Positions 1 to 10,305 of a DNA stretch of 64,000 bases are shown in pieces. Origin of the DNA: Acetivibrio straminisolvens JCM 21531 (lineage in GTDB: Bacteria; Bacillota; Clostridia; Acetivibrionales; Acetivibrionaceae); the NCBI RefSeq assembly GCF_000521465.1, contig NZ_BAVR01000010.1:16491-80490 (forward strand), given 5' to 3'. Position 1 is the stretch's first letter. Each line of letters opens with the position of its first letter. Both the position numbers and the translations under genes were made by a program. The notes beneath the pieces are model-generated. The model worked only from the letters and a program-made list of their open reading frames with translations. It searched no databases and was not told where the DNA came from.

Positions 1-542
1 GAAAACTGGAGGACAGCGATTGGCAAAAAGTAGCAAGGGCATTGGGGCCTCTGTCTGAGGCACCAATTTATATTGATGATACCCCGGGAGTCTCTGTCAC
101 GGAGATTAGGGCAAAATGCAGAAGACTCAAGATCGAAAAAGACTTGGGATTGGTTGTTATAGATTACCTTCAGCTTATGCAGGGAAGGGGAAAGACTGAA
201 AGCAGGCAACAGGAAATATCGGAGATATCAAGATCTCTCAAGATACTGGCAAAGGAGATAAACGTTCCCGTGTTGACTCTGTCTCAGCTAAGTCGTGCTC
301 CGGAGCTTAGGGCCGACCATAGGCCTATTCTAAGTGACCTTAGAGAATCCGGTGCAATAGAGCAGGACGCAGATATTGTAATGTTTCTGTACAGGGATGA
401 CTATTACAATCCCGATACCGAAAAAAAGAATATAGCTGAGGTGATAGTTGCAAAGCACAGAAACGGTTCTACGGGAACCGTGGAACTGGCATGGTTGGGA
501 CAGTATACGAAATTTGCAAACCTTGAGAAATTTAGAGAATAG
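1..542 (+). CDS. dnaB: Replicative DNA helicase DnaB, C-terminal part (5' truncated by window edge)
   Basis: The reading frame is open from base 3 and ends at TAG 540-542, so this is the 3' third of a gene that begins outside the window. The protein shows the RecA-like helicase core of the DnaB family: a Walker B region ending in VIDYLQLM, a [11 protein letters not shown] segment, [11 protein letters not shown], and the [21 protein letters not shown] motif carrying the arginine finger. DnaB is the hexameric helicase that unwinds DNA at the replication fork. A TTG at 42 is only an internal codon, because coding similarity continues upstream of it. tilS follows after 15 bases. Confidence 0.95.
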   Translation, partial: KLEDSDWQKVARALGPLSEAPIYIDDTPGVSVTEIRAKCRRLKIEKDLGLVVIDYLQLMQGRGKTESRQQEISEISRSLKILAKEINVPVLTLSQLSRAPELRADHRPILSDLRESGAIEQDADIVMFLYRDDYYNPDTEKKNIAEVIVAKHRNGSTGTVELAWLGQYTKFANLEKFRE

Positions 543-557
543 TGCTGGAATAGTTTT

Positions 558-1969
558 ATGATAAATAAGGTATTGGAAGTAATTACAAAATATAATATTA
601 TTGAGAATGGGGATAAAATAGTTGTTGGAGTATCCGGCGGCCTGATTCGGTGTGTCTTTTGCACATTTTGTATAAACTTAGGGAAAGTATGGATTTGGGG
701 CTTGTAGCGGTGCATGTCAACCATATGTTAAGAGGGGACGAATCCCTTGAGGATGAAGCTTTTGTTGAAAACTTCTGCGGTAGACTAAATGTTGAGCTTG
801 TCAGCCGGCGTATTGATATAAAAAAGCTTGCAAAGGAACGAAAGCTTTCTTTAGAGGAAACCGGCAGGATAGAGAGATATAGACTTTTTAAAAAAGTTGC
901 GGAAAGTACCGGTGCAAAAAAAATTGCTGTAGCCCATAATAAGAATGACCAGGCGGAAACTGTGCTGATGAATATTATAAGAGGCACGGGTCTTGACGGA
1001 CTTAAAGGAATGGATTATATTCGAGGCAGGATTATAAGACCTCTTTTAGGTATTGAGAGAGCGGAAATCGAAGATTATTGCCGCATTCACAGCCTAAATC
1101 CACGCATTGACAGTTCAAATCTGGAGGATATTTATACTAGAAATAGAATAAGACTTGATCTAATACCCTATATAGATAAATTATTCAATGCCGATATAGT
1201 AAATAGTATAACTAAAATGTCAGATTTAATAAGGGATGACAATAGCTTTATCGAGAAGAAAATAGATGAAATTTGTGATAAAGCCGAAATAAAGAGTAAT
1301 GACAGGGAAGTAATTTTAAGTTTTCCGGCTTTAAAAGAATGCCATATTGCTGCACAGAGAAGAATAATTCGGAATTCTATAAAAAAAGTAAAGGGAGACA
1401 TAAAAGGAATTGCAACAGTACATATTGATAGTATAATAGATCTGATTGAAAATGGCACAACGGGCTCGATACTGCATCTTCCCCATGATGTGAGAGCTGA
1501 AAAATCCTATGGAATCTTAAAAATATATTTGCAGGAATTTGAGAAAGAAGATATATACTTTAATAAGAAAGTAGACATACCTGGAATTACCGTTATTGAT
1601 GAAATAAACGGCAAAATAGAGGCATCCTTGATTGAGGTTTCTTCCGATGCTTTTAATATGAAAGATTTTACGAGGATATCGGAGAAAAGCCAAATTCAGT
1701 TTTTTGATTATGACAGGCTAAGAGAGGGAATATATTTGAGAAACAGAAGAAATGGGGATGTCTTCAAACCGCTTAACTCAAGCGGGACAAAAAAACTCAA
1801 AGAATTTTTTATTGACAATAAAATTCCAAGGGAAACAAGAAATCAAATACCGCTAATTTCAAAGGATAAAGAAATTGTATGGATAATAGGTTACAAAATC
1901 AGTGATAAATTTAAAGTAACTGAAAATACTAAAACCATATTGAAATTATCCTATGATAAATCGCATTAA
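558..1969 (+). CDS. tilS: tRNA(Ile)-lysidine synthetase TilS (one-base frameshift near 641)
   Basis: TilS uses ATP and lysine to convert C34 of the CAU-anticodon tRNA-Ile to lysidine, so that AUA is read correctly; it is normally essential. The start is ATG 558. The N-terminal PP-loop (expected SGGPDS) is interrupted: the DNA around 636-646 reads through GGCGGCC, and one extra C restores GVSGGPDSVCLLH. After this the frame is open from 650 to 1969. AVHVNHMLRG, a KIAVAHNKNDQAETVLMNIIRGTGLDG segment split across the N-terminal domain, and a C-terminal NRRNGDVFKP-type TilS domain are visible. The corrected length, about 470 residues, fits the family. The indel is most simply a sequencing error. 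Confidence 0.93.
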
Positions 1970-2060
1970 ATTAATCAAAATCCATAAGCCGTATATATTG
2001 AGTTGGGGTTAGGATGGAAAACATATAGACTTAAAATAGCATATATTTAGGAGGAAACTC

Positions 2061-2614
2061 ATGATAAGTCAAATTGAAGAGGTTTTGGTTACCAGAGAGG
2101 AACTAATGAATAAGGCTAAAGAGTTGGGAAAAAGGATTTCCAATGACTATGAGGGAAAAGAGCTTGTCTTGATTGGAGTGCTAAAAGGGGGGTAGTATTT
2201 TTTGCCGATCTGATAAGGGAGATAAGCATACCTATTGAAATGGATTTTATATCAGTGTCAAGTTACGGCAATTCCACCAAATCATCGGGAGTTGTGCGCA
2301 TAATAAAAGACATTGATATAGATATTACCAATAAGCATGTGCTTATTGTCGAAGACTTGGTGGATACGGGTCTTACACTTCATTACTTAAAAAGCATGTT
2401 TGAGAACAGAGGCCCCAAAGATGTTAAGATATGTACCGCCCTTGATAAGCCGTCGAGGCGAAAGGTGGATTTGAAGATAGATTATGAAGGTATTACGATA
2501 CCGGATAAATTTGTAGTGGGTTATGGATTGGATTTTGCAGGAAAATACAGGAATCTTCCGGACGTATGCGTATTGCATTCTTCTGTTTATACAGATAAAG
2601 AGGATGCCGGATGA
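2061..2614 (+). CDS. hpt: Hypoxanthine(-guanine) phosphoribosyltransferase (one-base frameshift in G run 2187-2192)
   Basis: Purine salvage enzyme joining hypoxanthine or guanine to PRPP. The start is ATG 2061 behind AGGAGG (2049-2054). Translation gives MISQIEEVLVTREELMNK and continues to VLKGG, where the frame stops at TAG; one more G in the run at 2187-2192 restores VLKGGVVFFADLIR. The PRPP-binding loop VLIVEDLVDTGLTL lies near residue 100, and the usual family C-terminus with YRNLPDVCVL follows. The tilS-hpt-ftsH order is the standard Firmicute arrangement, which supports the call. The corrected length is about 184 residues. Confidence 0.95.
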
Positions 2615-2744
2615 AAATAATATTAAAGGTTTCTTGTGTTTTTAAAACCGTTATGTTAATATAATGTAATATATATTAATGAATATATTGCAATGGATTG
2701 GATTTTTTTACATTGTTTACTATAATTGATAAGGAGGGAGCTAT

Positions 2745-4543
2745 TTGAAATATTTCAAAATATAAGTTTTTATATAGTACTATTTGTGATGTTGCTGGCT
2801 TTTTTGGTTATAGTACAAAGTCGTCCGGTTGAAAAAGAGCAAAAGTATTCTCAGCTTATAGGTGATATTCAAAATGGAAAGGTTCAGGAGATTATACTGG
2901 AGGACAATAAAGCCACAGTAAAATATAAAGAAGAAGGACAGAGGGACCAGTTTGTTTATATACCTGATGTTGAGGTGTTTATGAATGAGATAAATGACCT
3001 TATCAGACAGGGAGAGCTGGAATTTAGGAGCAGGGTTCCTTATTCTCCGCCGTGGTGGATTTCAATATTGCCTACTTTGGTGATTATAGTTGTGTTTGTG
3101 CTGTTCTGGGTATTTTTCCTCCAGCAGTCGCAGGGCGGCGGAAGCAGAGTAATGTCCTTTGGTAAGAGCAGAGCAAAAATGACAATAGATGATAAAAGAA
3201 AGGTTACTTTCAATGATGTGGCAGGAGCTGACGAAGAAAAAGAGGAACTGAGAGAAATAGTTGAATTCTTGAAGCATTCTAAGAAGTTCCTGGAGCTGGG
3301 AGCAAGGATACCCAAGGGAGTGCTTTTGGTGGGACCTCCGGGTACAGGTAAAACCTTGCTTGCAAAGGCCGTATCGGGAGAAGCGGGAGTTCCCTTCTTT
3401 AGTATAAGCGGTTCCGACTTTGTGGAAATGTTTGTAGGTGTAGGTGCTTCGAGGGTTAGAGACCTTTTTGAACAGGCAAAGAAAAATGCTCCCTGTATTA
3501 TTTTCATAGATGAAATTGATGCTGTGGGAAGACATAGAGGAGCAGGGCTTGGCGGCGGCCATGACGAAAGGGAACAGACACTCAATCAGCTGCTGGTTGA
3601 GATGGATGGTTTTGGAGCGAATGAAGGAGTAATAATCCTGGCTGCAACTAACAGGCCGGATATTCTAGACCCTGCACTTTTAAGGCCGGGAAGATTTGAC
3701 AGAAGAGTTGTTGTGGGACTTCCGGATATCAAAGGCAGAGAAGAAATTCTGAGGGTTCATGCAAAGGGTAAGCCTCTGGCCGAAGACGTCAAATTGGATG
3801 AACTTGCAAAGAGTACACCCGGATTTACCGGAGCAGACCTTGAAAATCTTCTTAATGAAGCAGCTTTGCTTGCTGCCAGAGCCAATAAAAAAGTAATAAC
3901 AATGACTGAGATAAAGGAAGCGGTATTCAAGGTGGTTGTAGGACCGGAGAAGAAGAGCAGGGTAATGAGCGAAAAAGAGAAAAAGCTTACTGCTTATCAT
4001 GAAGCCGGTCACGCTATTGCGATAAAAGCGGTGTCCACTACCGATAAAGTTGACAGGATTTCCATTATCCCGTCAGGTATGGCAGGCGGCTTTACCGCCC
4101 ACAAGCCGGATGAGGATAAAACCTATGAAACCAAATCCCATCTCATTGAAAAGATTATCGTTTCTTTGGGTGGAAGGGCAGCAGAAGAGATTGTCTTAGG
4201 AGAAATCAGCACAGGGCTTATGCCGATTTGAAGCAGGCTAACGGAATTGCCAGAAGCATGATTACCAAATACGGTATGAGTGAGACCTTGGGCAATCTCG
4301 TATTCGGAAATGAAAATGATGAGGTGTTTATAGGAAGAGACCTGGCTCAGACAAGAAACTACAGTGAAGAGGTAGCTGCTCAAATTGACAGGGAAGTAAA
4401 GAAAATAATAGATTCATGCTATGAGAAAATAACAAATATTTTAAAGGAAAATATAAACAAACTTCAATGCCATAGCAAATGCTCTTATAGAAAGAGAAAA
4501 GCTTGAGGGTCATGAGTTTGAAGAGCTGTATGCCAGTGCTTGA
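2745..4543 (+). CDS. ftsH: ATP-dependent zinc metalloprotease FtsH (three indels)
   Basis: Membrane-anchored AAA+ protease that degrades misfolded and regulatory membrane and cytosolic proteins. I choose TTG 2745 as start because AAGGAGGG lies at 2731-2738; one extra A in the run 2757-2760 then gives [14 protein letters not shown] and joins the long frame. Seen in order: a first membrane helix, an extracytoplasmic segment, a second helix with [18 protein letters not shown], Walker A GPPGTGKT, Walker B IIFIDEID, the second region of homology ending RPGRFDRR, and the zinc motif HEAGH. A missing G at 4214-4216 and an extra A near 4465 split the 3' end; correcting both gives a C-terminus through [12 protein letters not shown] and stop 4541-4543. 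About 600 residues. Confidence 0.95.
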
Positions 4544-4570
4544 TTGATTCGGTTAAAAAAATAGCTTCCT

Positions 4571-4608
4571 TAAAAAGAGATGGTGTTGAACTATCTCTTT
4601 TTTGCTTT
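4571..4608 (+). terminator. Rho-independent terminator after ftsH
   Basis: AAAAAGAGAT and ATCTCTTTTTT form a stem around a short loop, ending in a run of T, 30 bases after the ftsH stop. Confidence 0.75.
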
Positions 4609-4698
4609 ATTATTACATATGTATTTGTTATAATAACAAATGCCCGATAACAAAAATTATTTCAAAAATTTCAATTTTCGAGTGGAGAGGGAAGAACT

Positions 4699-5103
4699 AT
4701 GAAGAATGTAAACTTAAAAGTCGGTTTAAATGCATCTGTCGAAACCTGGGTTTCGGACAAGAGTACTGCAGAAGAGTACGGGAGCGGGGATATGGATGTC
4801 TATGCAACTCCTGCAATGATAGGATTGATGGAGCGTGCTGCATTGTCTGCGGTTTCGCTGCATTTGCCCAAAGGATATACCACTGTGGGTACTTCGGTGA
4901 ACATTAAACATATTGCCGGTACGCCTGTCGGAATGAAAGTAAAGGCTTTTGCAGAGTTGATAGCTGTTGAAGGAAGAAAGCTTACCTTTAAGGTGGAAGC
5001 TTTTGACAGTGTCGAAAAAATCGGAGAGGGATATCATGAGAGGTATATAGTTGCATCTCAGAATTTCAAAGAAAAAGTGTATAAAAAATCTGATAATATT
5101 TAG
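4699..5103 (+). CDS. FlK-like hot-dog thioesterase
   Basis: A 134-residue single-domain hot-dog protein resembling the fluoroacetyl-CoA thioesterase (FlK) family, which hydrolyses acyl-CoA thioesters. The start is ATG 4699 after GAGAGGGAAG. Residues matching the FlK catalytic Thr-Glu-His set are visible: Thr in YATPAMIGLMERAAL (about residue 38), Glu in the same segment, and His in NIKHIAGTP (about residue 73). It stands alone between the ftsH terminator and the metK leader, so its substrate cannot be read from context. Clostridial members of this family are common and mostly uncharacterised; fluoroacetate itself is an unlikely natural substrate here. Confidence 0.75.
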   Translation: MKNVNLKVGLNASVETWVSDKSTAEEYGSGDMDVYATPAMIGLMERAALSAVSLHLPKGYTTVGTSVNIKHIAGTPVGMKVKAFAELIAVEGRKLTFKVEAFDSVEKIGEGYHERYIVASQNFKEKVYKKSDNI

Positions 5104-5149
5104 AGTAAGACCCTTGACAAATTTTTTACAAGGAAAAGCCACATATTTA

Positions 5150-5178
5150 TTGACTAAATATAGAGTATATGATACATT
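5150..5178 (+). promoter_or_regulatory. Candidate sigma-A promoter for the metK transcript
   Basis: TTGACT (5150-5155) and TACATT (5173-5178) are separated by 17 bases. The riboswitch begins about 26 bases further on, a sensible place for the transcript start. Confidence 0.45.
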
Positions 5179-5203
5179 ATACTATGACAAAATAATACAA
5201 GTA

Positions 5204-5312
5204 ACCTTATCAAGAGAGGTGGAGGGAATGGGCCCTATGAAACCCGGCAACCGGCAAAAATTGTATCGGTGCCAATTCCTACAGGATGTGAAAGTCCTGA
5301 CAGATGAGGATA
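5204..5312 (+). ncRNA. SAM-I (S-box) riboswitch upstream of metK
   Basis: Canonical S-box core: CTTATCAAGAGAGG, then GGAGGGA, then GGCCCTATGAAACCCGGCAACC, then GGTGCCAATTCC, and the closing P1 strand GATGAGG near 5303-5309. S-box RNAs bind S-adenosylmethionine and terminate transcription when SAM is plentiful. The gene downstream encodes SAM synthetase, so the logic is product feedback. Confidence 0.95.
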
Positions 5313-5347
5313 AAAACGGAATCCTCTTTTTGTGAAAGAGGTTTTTT
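5306..5347 (+). terminator. S-box expression platform: antiterminator and intrinsic terminator
   Basis: CCTCTTT (5323-5329) pairs with GAAAGAGG (5334-5341), followed by seven T: the terminator. GAGGAT (5306-5311), part of the P1 3' strand, can instead pair with ATCCTC (5321-5326), which overlaps the terminator arm. The two structures exclude each other, as expected for SAM-controlled attenuation. Confidence 0.85.
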
Positions 5348-5432
5348 TATGTGTTTTGGTGGATTTTAAATGCGGGAGAAAGATTTTGTCAATTTACTTT
5401 AAAAAGAAAAAATTAATAAGGAGGTAACCTAA

Positions 5433-6625
5433 ATGGCAAGAAAATTATTTACATCGGAATCTGTTACTGAGGGTCATCCGGACAAAATATGCGATCAGAT
5501 TTCCGATGCCGTATTGGATGCAATTTATTCGCAAGATCCTATGGCAAGGGTAGCGTGTGAGACTTCTGTTACTACAGGACTAGTTTTGGTAATGGGTGAA
5601 ATTACAACAAAGTGTTATGTCGATATACCCAAGGTTGTAAGAAATACAATTCGTGAAATAGGTTATGACAGAGCAAAGTATGGATTTGACTGCGATACGT
5701 GCGCGGTTTTGACTTCAATTGACGAGCAGTCTCCAGATATAGCTATGGGAGTTGACAAGGCTCTTGAAGCAAAGACAGGAGAGATGAGCGATGAGCAGAT
5801 TGAAGCCATAGGAGCAGGCGATCAGGGAATGATGTTCGGCTTTGCTTGCGATGAAACGCCGGAACTTATGCCAATGCCCATCTCATTAGCTCATAAGCTT
5901 GCCATGAGGTTAAGCCAAGTAAGGAAAAACGGTACTCTGGATTACTTAAGACCTGACGGAAAGTCCCAGGTTACTGTTGAGTATGACGGGGACAAGCCTG
6001 TAAGGGTGGATACGGTACTTATTTCCACACAACACGGTCCTGAGGTGGATCATGATACTATAAAAAGAGATATCATTGAACATGTTATAAAGCCTGTTAT
6101 ACCGGCCGAGCTTTTAGACAGCGACACAAGGTTCCTCGTTAATCCTACAGGAAGATTTGTGGTTGGAGGACCTCAAGGAGACTCCGGACTTACCGGAAGA
6201 AAGATAATTGTAGATACTTATGGAGGCTATGCAAGACACGGCGGTGGAGCATTTTCCGGAAAGACCCCACAAAGGTTGACCGTTCGGCTGCGTATGCTGC
6301 CCGTTATGTAGCCAAGAATATAGTTGCGGCAGGGCTTGCTAAAAAATGTGAAGTGCAGCTGGCTTATGCAATAGGTGTGGCAAGACCGGTTTCTGTGAGA
6401 GTGGACACCTTTGGCACAGGAACTATTCCTGAAGAGAAAATAGAGAGCTTGGTAAACAAACATTTTGATTTGAGACCTGCAGGAATTATCAAGACCCTTG
6501 ACTTAAGAAGACCGATTTACAAGCAGACTGCAGCTTACGGACATTTTGGACGGACTGACGTAGACCTTCCTTGGGAAAAGACCGATAAGGCCGATGACTT
6601 AAGAAGAGAAGCCCTGGAAATGTAA
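5433..6625 (+). CDS. metK: S-adenosylmethionine synthetase MetK (one-base frameshift near 6263)
   Basis: Makes SAM from methionine and ATP. The start is ATG 5433 with AAGGAGGT at 5419-5426. The N-terminus [29 protein letters not shown], the [12 protein letters not shown] signature, and GGAFSGK are visible. At 6263 one G is missing; restoring it gives [21 protein letters not shown] and joins the second frame to stop 6623-6625. The corrected length is about 397 residues, normal for MetK. Control is by the S-box directly upstream. A terminator follows. Confidence 0.96.
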
Positions 6626-6690
6626 ATTTTACATGCAGGCTGTAAAGATAAAATTTAAGGATGAATAGTAAAGAAATATAAAGTTAATTA

Positions 6691-6738
6691 GCCAAAGCAG
6701 GCGGTAAATTTGTCTGCTTTGGCTTTTAGTTTTTTTAG
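6691..6738 (+). terminator. Rho-independent terminator after metK
   Basis: GCCAAAGCAG (6691-6700) pairs with CTGCTTTGGC (6713-6722); TTTTAGTTTTTTT follows. Confidence 0.9.
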
Positions 6739-6798
6739 ATAAGCACCTGTAACAGTTGTATAGTCAGTTTCATAGACTAATAACTGGAGGTGTTTATT

Positions 6799-7203
6799 AT
6801 GGCGGAGGTTGTCTTTGAAGTATTAACCTGTGTTCTTGCAGCTTATGGCCTCATGACACTGATACATCAGATTATAATATCAATAAAACATCATAATAAA
6901 GGCTATAGAAACTCCCAGGTGAAGCTTGTACTGATTGTCAAGAATCAAGGGGAGACAATTGAAGGGGTACTAAGAAACGTTTTGCCCAGGGATTTTATTA
7001 GAAAGCTGATGCCGGGAGGAAAGCTCCTGGTACTTGATATGGATTCGAAGGATGATACAATGGATATTCTAAGAAAACTGGAAAAGGATTATGAATGTCT
7101 TGAGGTGCTGAGAAAAAGCGAAAAAGATTTGATATTCAGAGGTTTTGAAGAACAGGGAGATAATGAGAGCTTTTTTGAACATGCAAAAAGGAGAAATATA
7201 TAG
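6799..7203 (+). CDS. Small membrane-anchored protein of unknown function
   Basis: 134 residues from ATG 6799 (GGAGG at 6786-6790); a GTG at 6790 lies in the ribosome site and is less likely. The first 25 residues form one hydrophobic helix (VLTCVLAAYGLMTLIHQIIISI), followed by a basic patch and a soluble domain with LVLIVKNQGETIEGVLRNVL and a LLVLDMDSKDDTMDIL segment. That pattern faintly recalls the first half of a GT-A glycosyltransferase fold, with a DMDS acidic motif, but the protein is too short to be an active member. I do not recognise a characterised family. It lies between the metK terminator and recD2. Confidence 0.6.
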   Translation: MAEVVFEVLTCVLAAYGLMTLIHQIIISIKHHNKGYRNSQVKLVLIVKNQGETIEGVLRNVLPRDFIRKLMPGGKLLVLDMDSKDDTMDILRKLEKDYECLEVLRKSEKDLIFRGFEEQGDNESFFEHAKRRNI

Positions 7204-7307
7204 CAAAACCCAGTATGAATATTTATCCACGTTCTTTTCTAAAGATTATATATAAGGTATACTTAAATATGTAATTTTATAAATATACGAAGAATAAGGT
7301 GGATGCA

Positions 7308-9531
7308 TTGGTCACTATTGAAGGCACCATTGAAGAAATCATATTTTCCAATGAAGCTAACGGATATACCGTTTGTGAGATAAAAAGCGATAAAGATGTT
7401 ATTACAGCTGTGGCTACATGCCTTTTATTAATGTGGGTGAAACGCTGAAAGTTTCGGGAAAGTGGGTCACCCACCCCGACTATGGCGAACAGCTTAAAGT
7501 GGAGCTGTATGAAAAGTTGCTTCCAGAGACCACAGAGGCCATAGAGAAGTATCTTGCATCAGGACTTATCAAAGGGGTCGGGCCGGCAACTGCAAAAAAG
7601 ATTGTAAAAAAGTTTGGAGATCAAGCTCTTCATATTATAAGCCATCATCCGCAGAGACTTGCTGAAATAAAGGGTATTAACATGGAAAAGGCCTTGAAAA
7701 TAGGACAGGCCTTTGAAGAACAAAGAGGCCTTCGGGATGTTGTGCTGTTTTTGCAGGAATACGGCATAAGTCCGACTTATTCTGCGAAAATATACAAGAC
7801 TTTTGGACCGGATACCATAGAAGAGATCAAGAAAAACCCTTATCGGCTTTCGGATGAGATTTTCGGTATAAGCTTTAAGACAGCGACAGCATAGCTAAAA
7901 GCCTTGGAATTGACCCTTACTCGAAGTACAGAATCTCAAGCGGTATTAAATATGTGCTTACTCAGGCTGCGGCAGAGGGCCACACCTTTGTTGAAGAAGA
8001 AAAGCTTAAGGAGCAAACATCAAAGCTTTTAAGCATCAATATAGAAAGTATAGAGGATGCCCTTGTTTCCCTTGTGTTAAAAAAATCGGTATATGTTGAG
8101 AGAAATGATGATACATCAAGGATTTATTTGAGTTCGTTTTACAATGCGGAGCTGGGGGTATGCAAAAAGCTGGTGGAGCTTTCCCAGGTTCGGTTTAGCG
8201 GTAATATAGGAGACTTTGAAGAAAGGATAAAGAGGGTTCAGAAAAAAGAGGGGATAATACTTGCGGACAAGCAAAAGGAAGCCATAAGGGAAGCAATGAT
8301 TAATGGCGTGCTTGTCATAACCGGAGGTCCGGGCACGGGTAAGACAACCATAATTAAAAGCATTATAAGCCTTCTTGAAAGTGAGGGATATGAATTTGCT
8401 CTTGCGGCTCCGACAGGCAGGGCGGCAAAGAGGATGTCCGAGCTACGGGCTATGAAGCAAAGACCATTCACAGGCTCCTTGAAATCGGATATACGCCAAA
8501 TGAGGACGAGATTGTGTTTATGAAGACTGAAGAGAACCCTATAGAGGCCGATGTGGTTATAATCGACGAGATGTCCATGGTGGATATAATTCTAATGTAC
8601 CACCTGCTTAAGGCTATTGCTTGCGGGACAAGGCTTATACTTGTCGGGGATGTGGACCAGTTGCCTTCTGTGGGGCCTGGGAATGTTCTCATGGATATAA
8701 TAAAAAGCGAAATGATCAAGACAGTTAAATTATCCGAAATATTTAGGCAGGCTGGGGAAAGCATGATAGTTGTCAATGCCCATAGAATAAACCGCGGCGA
8801 GTTTCCCGTATTAAATGACAGGGAAAAAGACTTTTTCTTTGTGACTAGAAATTCTCAGATTGACATTTTAAAAACCGTAGTTGACCTTTGCATAAGGAGA
8901 ATACCCGATACCTACGGATATGATCCTATGAAGCAGATGCAGGTATTGACGCCTATGAGAAAGGGCACAGCGGGAGTGGCTAATCTCAATATTGAGCTTC
9001 AGAAAGTTTTGAATCCCGAAGACAGGAAAAAGAATCAAAAGGTCTTCAGAAACTATGTGTTCCGCGAAGGTGACCGGGTGATGCAAATAAAGAACAACTA
9101 TAACCTCAAATGGGAAAAGATCAATGACCCAACAAGAAGGGACGGGTGTGTTCAACGGTGATATGGGCGTTATAGTTGAAATAGATGATGAAGAGCAAAA
9201 AATAAAGGTTTGCTTTGATGATGAAAGGCTTGTGGGATATGATTTTACCATTTTGGACGAGTTGGAACCGGCTTATGCCATTACTATTCATAAAAGTCAG
9301 GGAAGTGAGTTCCCTGTAGTGATACTTCCTGTATTTCCCGGGCCTTCGGTGCTGATGACCAGAAATCTTTTGTATACTGCAATAACAAGAGCAAGGGAGC
9401 TGGTAATACTTGTGGGAAATAGGGACTGTCTTTTTGAGATGATTATGAACGACCGTGAAACAAAAAGGAACTCGGACCTTGCTGAAAAACTTAGAAAGTG
9501 TGTTGTTGGAATGGATTGGTTGAAACAATGA
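7308..9531 (+). CDS. recD2: RecD2-type ATP-dependent 5'-3' DNA helicase (four indels)
   Basis: A superfamily 1B helicase used in DNA repair and recombination in organisms where it acts outside RecBCD. TTG 7308 is the preferred start because AAGGTGG (7296-7302) precedes it; in-frame GTG 7299 is possible. Frames join after restoring one G near 7412, one base near 7884, one G near 8440, and removing one C at 9128-9130. The order is as in RecD2: an N-terminal OB-like segment, a helix-hairpin-helix-rich region (GVGPATAKKIVKKFG), Walker A GGPGTGKTT, Walker B VVIIDEMSMVD, a GDVDQLPSVGPG motif, and the C-terminal AITIHKSQGSEF and YTAITRAR motifs. About 740 residues. Confidence 0.92.
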
Positions 9532-10199
9532 TAAAAATCATAAACTGGATTATCAAGCTCATATTTCCGCCAAAGTGTATATTTTGCGAGACAATTTTAA
9601 GCACAAACACTGAAATAGAAATATGCAAAGAATGCTATGAGCAGATTGATTTTAAGAAAGAAGCAAGTCTTAATCCTCAAGGCCAATACAACTACTATGA
9701 CAGCGTCGTTTGCGTATGCAATTACAGCGGTATAGTGAAGGAAGCTATAAGAAAATACAAGTTTTACAGCAAGGCCTCTTATTACAGGACTTTTGCACGG
9801 CTTCTGTCGCAGAGAATAAAGGAATTAACCCAGTGGCGGAAATTTGACATGATTGTAAGCGTTCCCCTTCATCCTAAAAGAGAGCAGAGCCGCGGCTACA
9901 ATCAGTCTTATCTCATAGCCCGGGAGCTTGGCCGGGAACTGGGAATAAAGAATGAGCCCAGACTTTTGGCAAGGGTTAAAAATACCCATAGTCAAAGCCT
10001 TCTAAAAAGAGATGAGAGACTTGAAAACATAAAGGACGCGTTTAGAATAACCGATACGTCTAGAGTCGAAGGAAAGGCAATATTTTTGGTGGATGATATT
10101 TTGACTACCGGAGCGACATTGAATGAATGCAGCAGAGTGCTAAAGGGGGCAGGAGCAAAAAAGATTGTGGCTGCCGTCATTGCGTCAGGAAGAAGGTAA
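9528..10199 (+). CDS. comF: ComF-family amidophosphoribosyltransferase-like protein
   Basis: ATG 9528 overlaps the recD2 stop (ATGA), so the two are translationally coupled. The N-terminus has a four-cysteine zinc finger (CIFCETIL ... CKECYEQI), and the C-terminus has the phosphoribosyltransferase loop VDDILTTGATL. This is the ComFC/GntX architecture. In naturally competent bacteria ComF proteins are needed for uptake of transforming DNA; whether this host is competent cannot be told from the window. It sits immediately upstream of the yvyF-flgM operon, exactly as comFC does in Bacillus subtilis. The length, 224 residues, is normal. Confidence 0.9.
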   Translation: MIKIINWIIKLIFPPKCIFCETILSTNTEIEICKECYEQIDFKKEASLNPQGQYNYYDSVVCVCNYSGIVKEAIRKYKFYSKASYYRTFARLLSQRIKELTQWRKFDMIVSVPLHPKREQSRGYNQSYLIARELGRELGIKNEPRLLARVKNTHSQSLLKRDERLENIKDAFRITDTSRVEGKAIFLVDDILTTGATLNECSRVLKGAGAKKIVAAVIASGRR

Positions 10200-10210
10200 A
10201 TTGGGCACTG

Positions 10211-10238
10211 TTAAGCTATATAATTAAAATGCCGAAAT
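10211..10238 (+). promoter_or_regulatory. Candidate sigma-28 (SigD/FliA) promoter for the yvyF-flgM operon
   Basis: TTAAG at 10211-10215 and GCCGAAAT at 10231-10238 match TAAA-N15-GCCGATAT at three of four and seven of eight positions. It is weaker than the flagellin promoter, but lies at the place where a SigD promoter would be expected, 68 bases before yvyF. Confidence 0.4.
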
Positions 10239-10305
10239 ATATATCACAAGGACATTAATATGTTTTGTAAGTATTAGTGATATTATTAAGCTAGGAGGAA
10301 TCGTT

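Noticed and set aside
2698..2726. TTGGAT-N17-TATAAT before ftsH as a promoter
   Set aside because: The transcript would begin at about 2733, inside the ribosome site AAGGAGGG (2731-2738), leaving too short a leader. The match is probably chance in AT-rich DNA.
3040..3585. Long minus-strand frame opposite ftsH
   Set aside because: It is a shadow of the ftsH coding frame with Ser/Pro-rich content and no ribosome site. The same holds for other antisense frames, for example 55949-56716 and 52651-53049.
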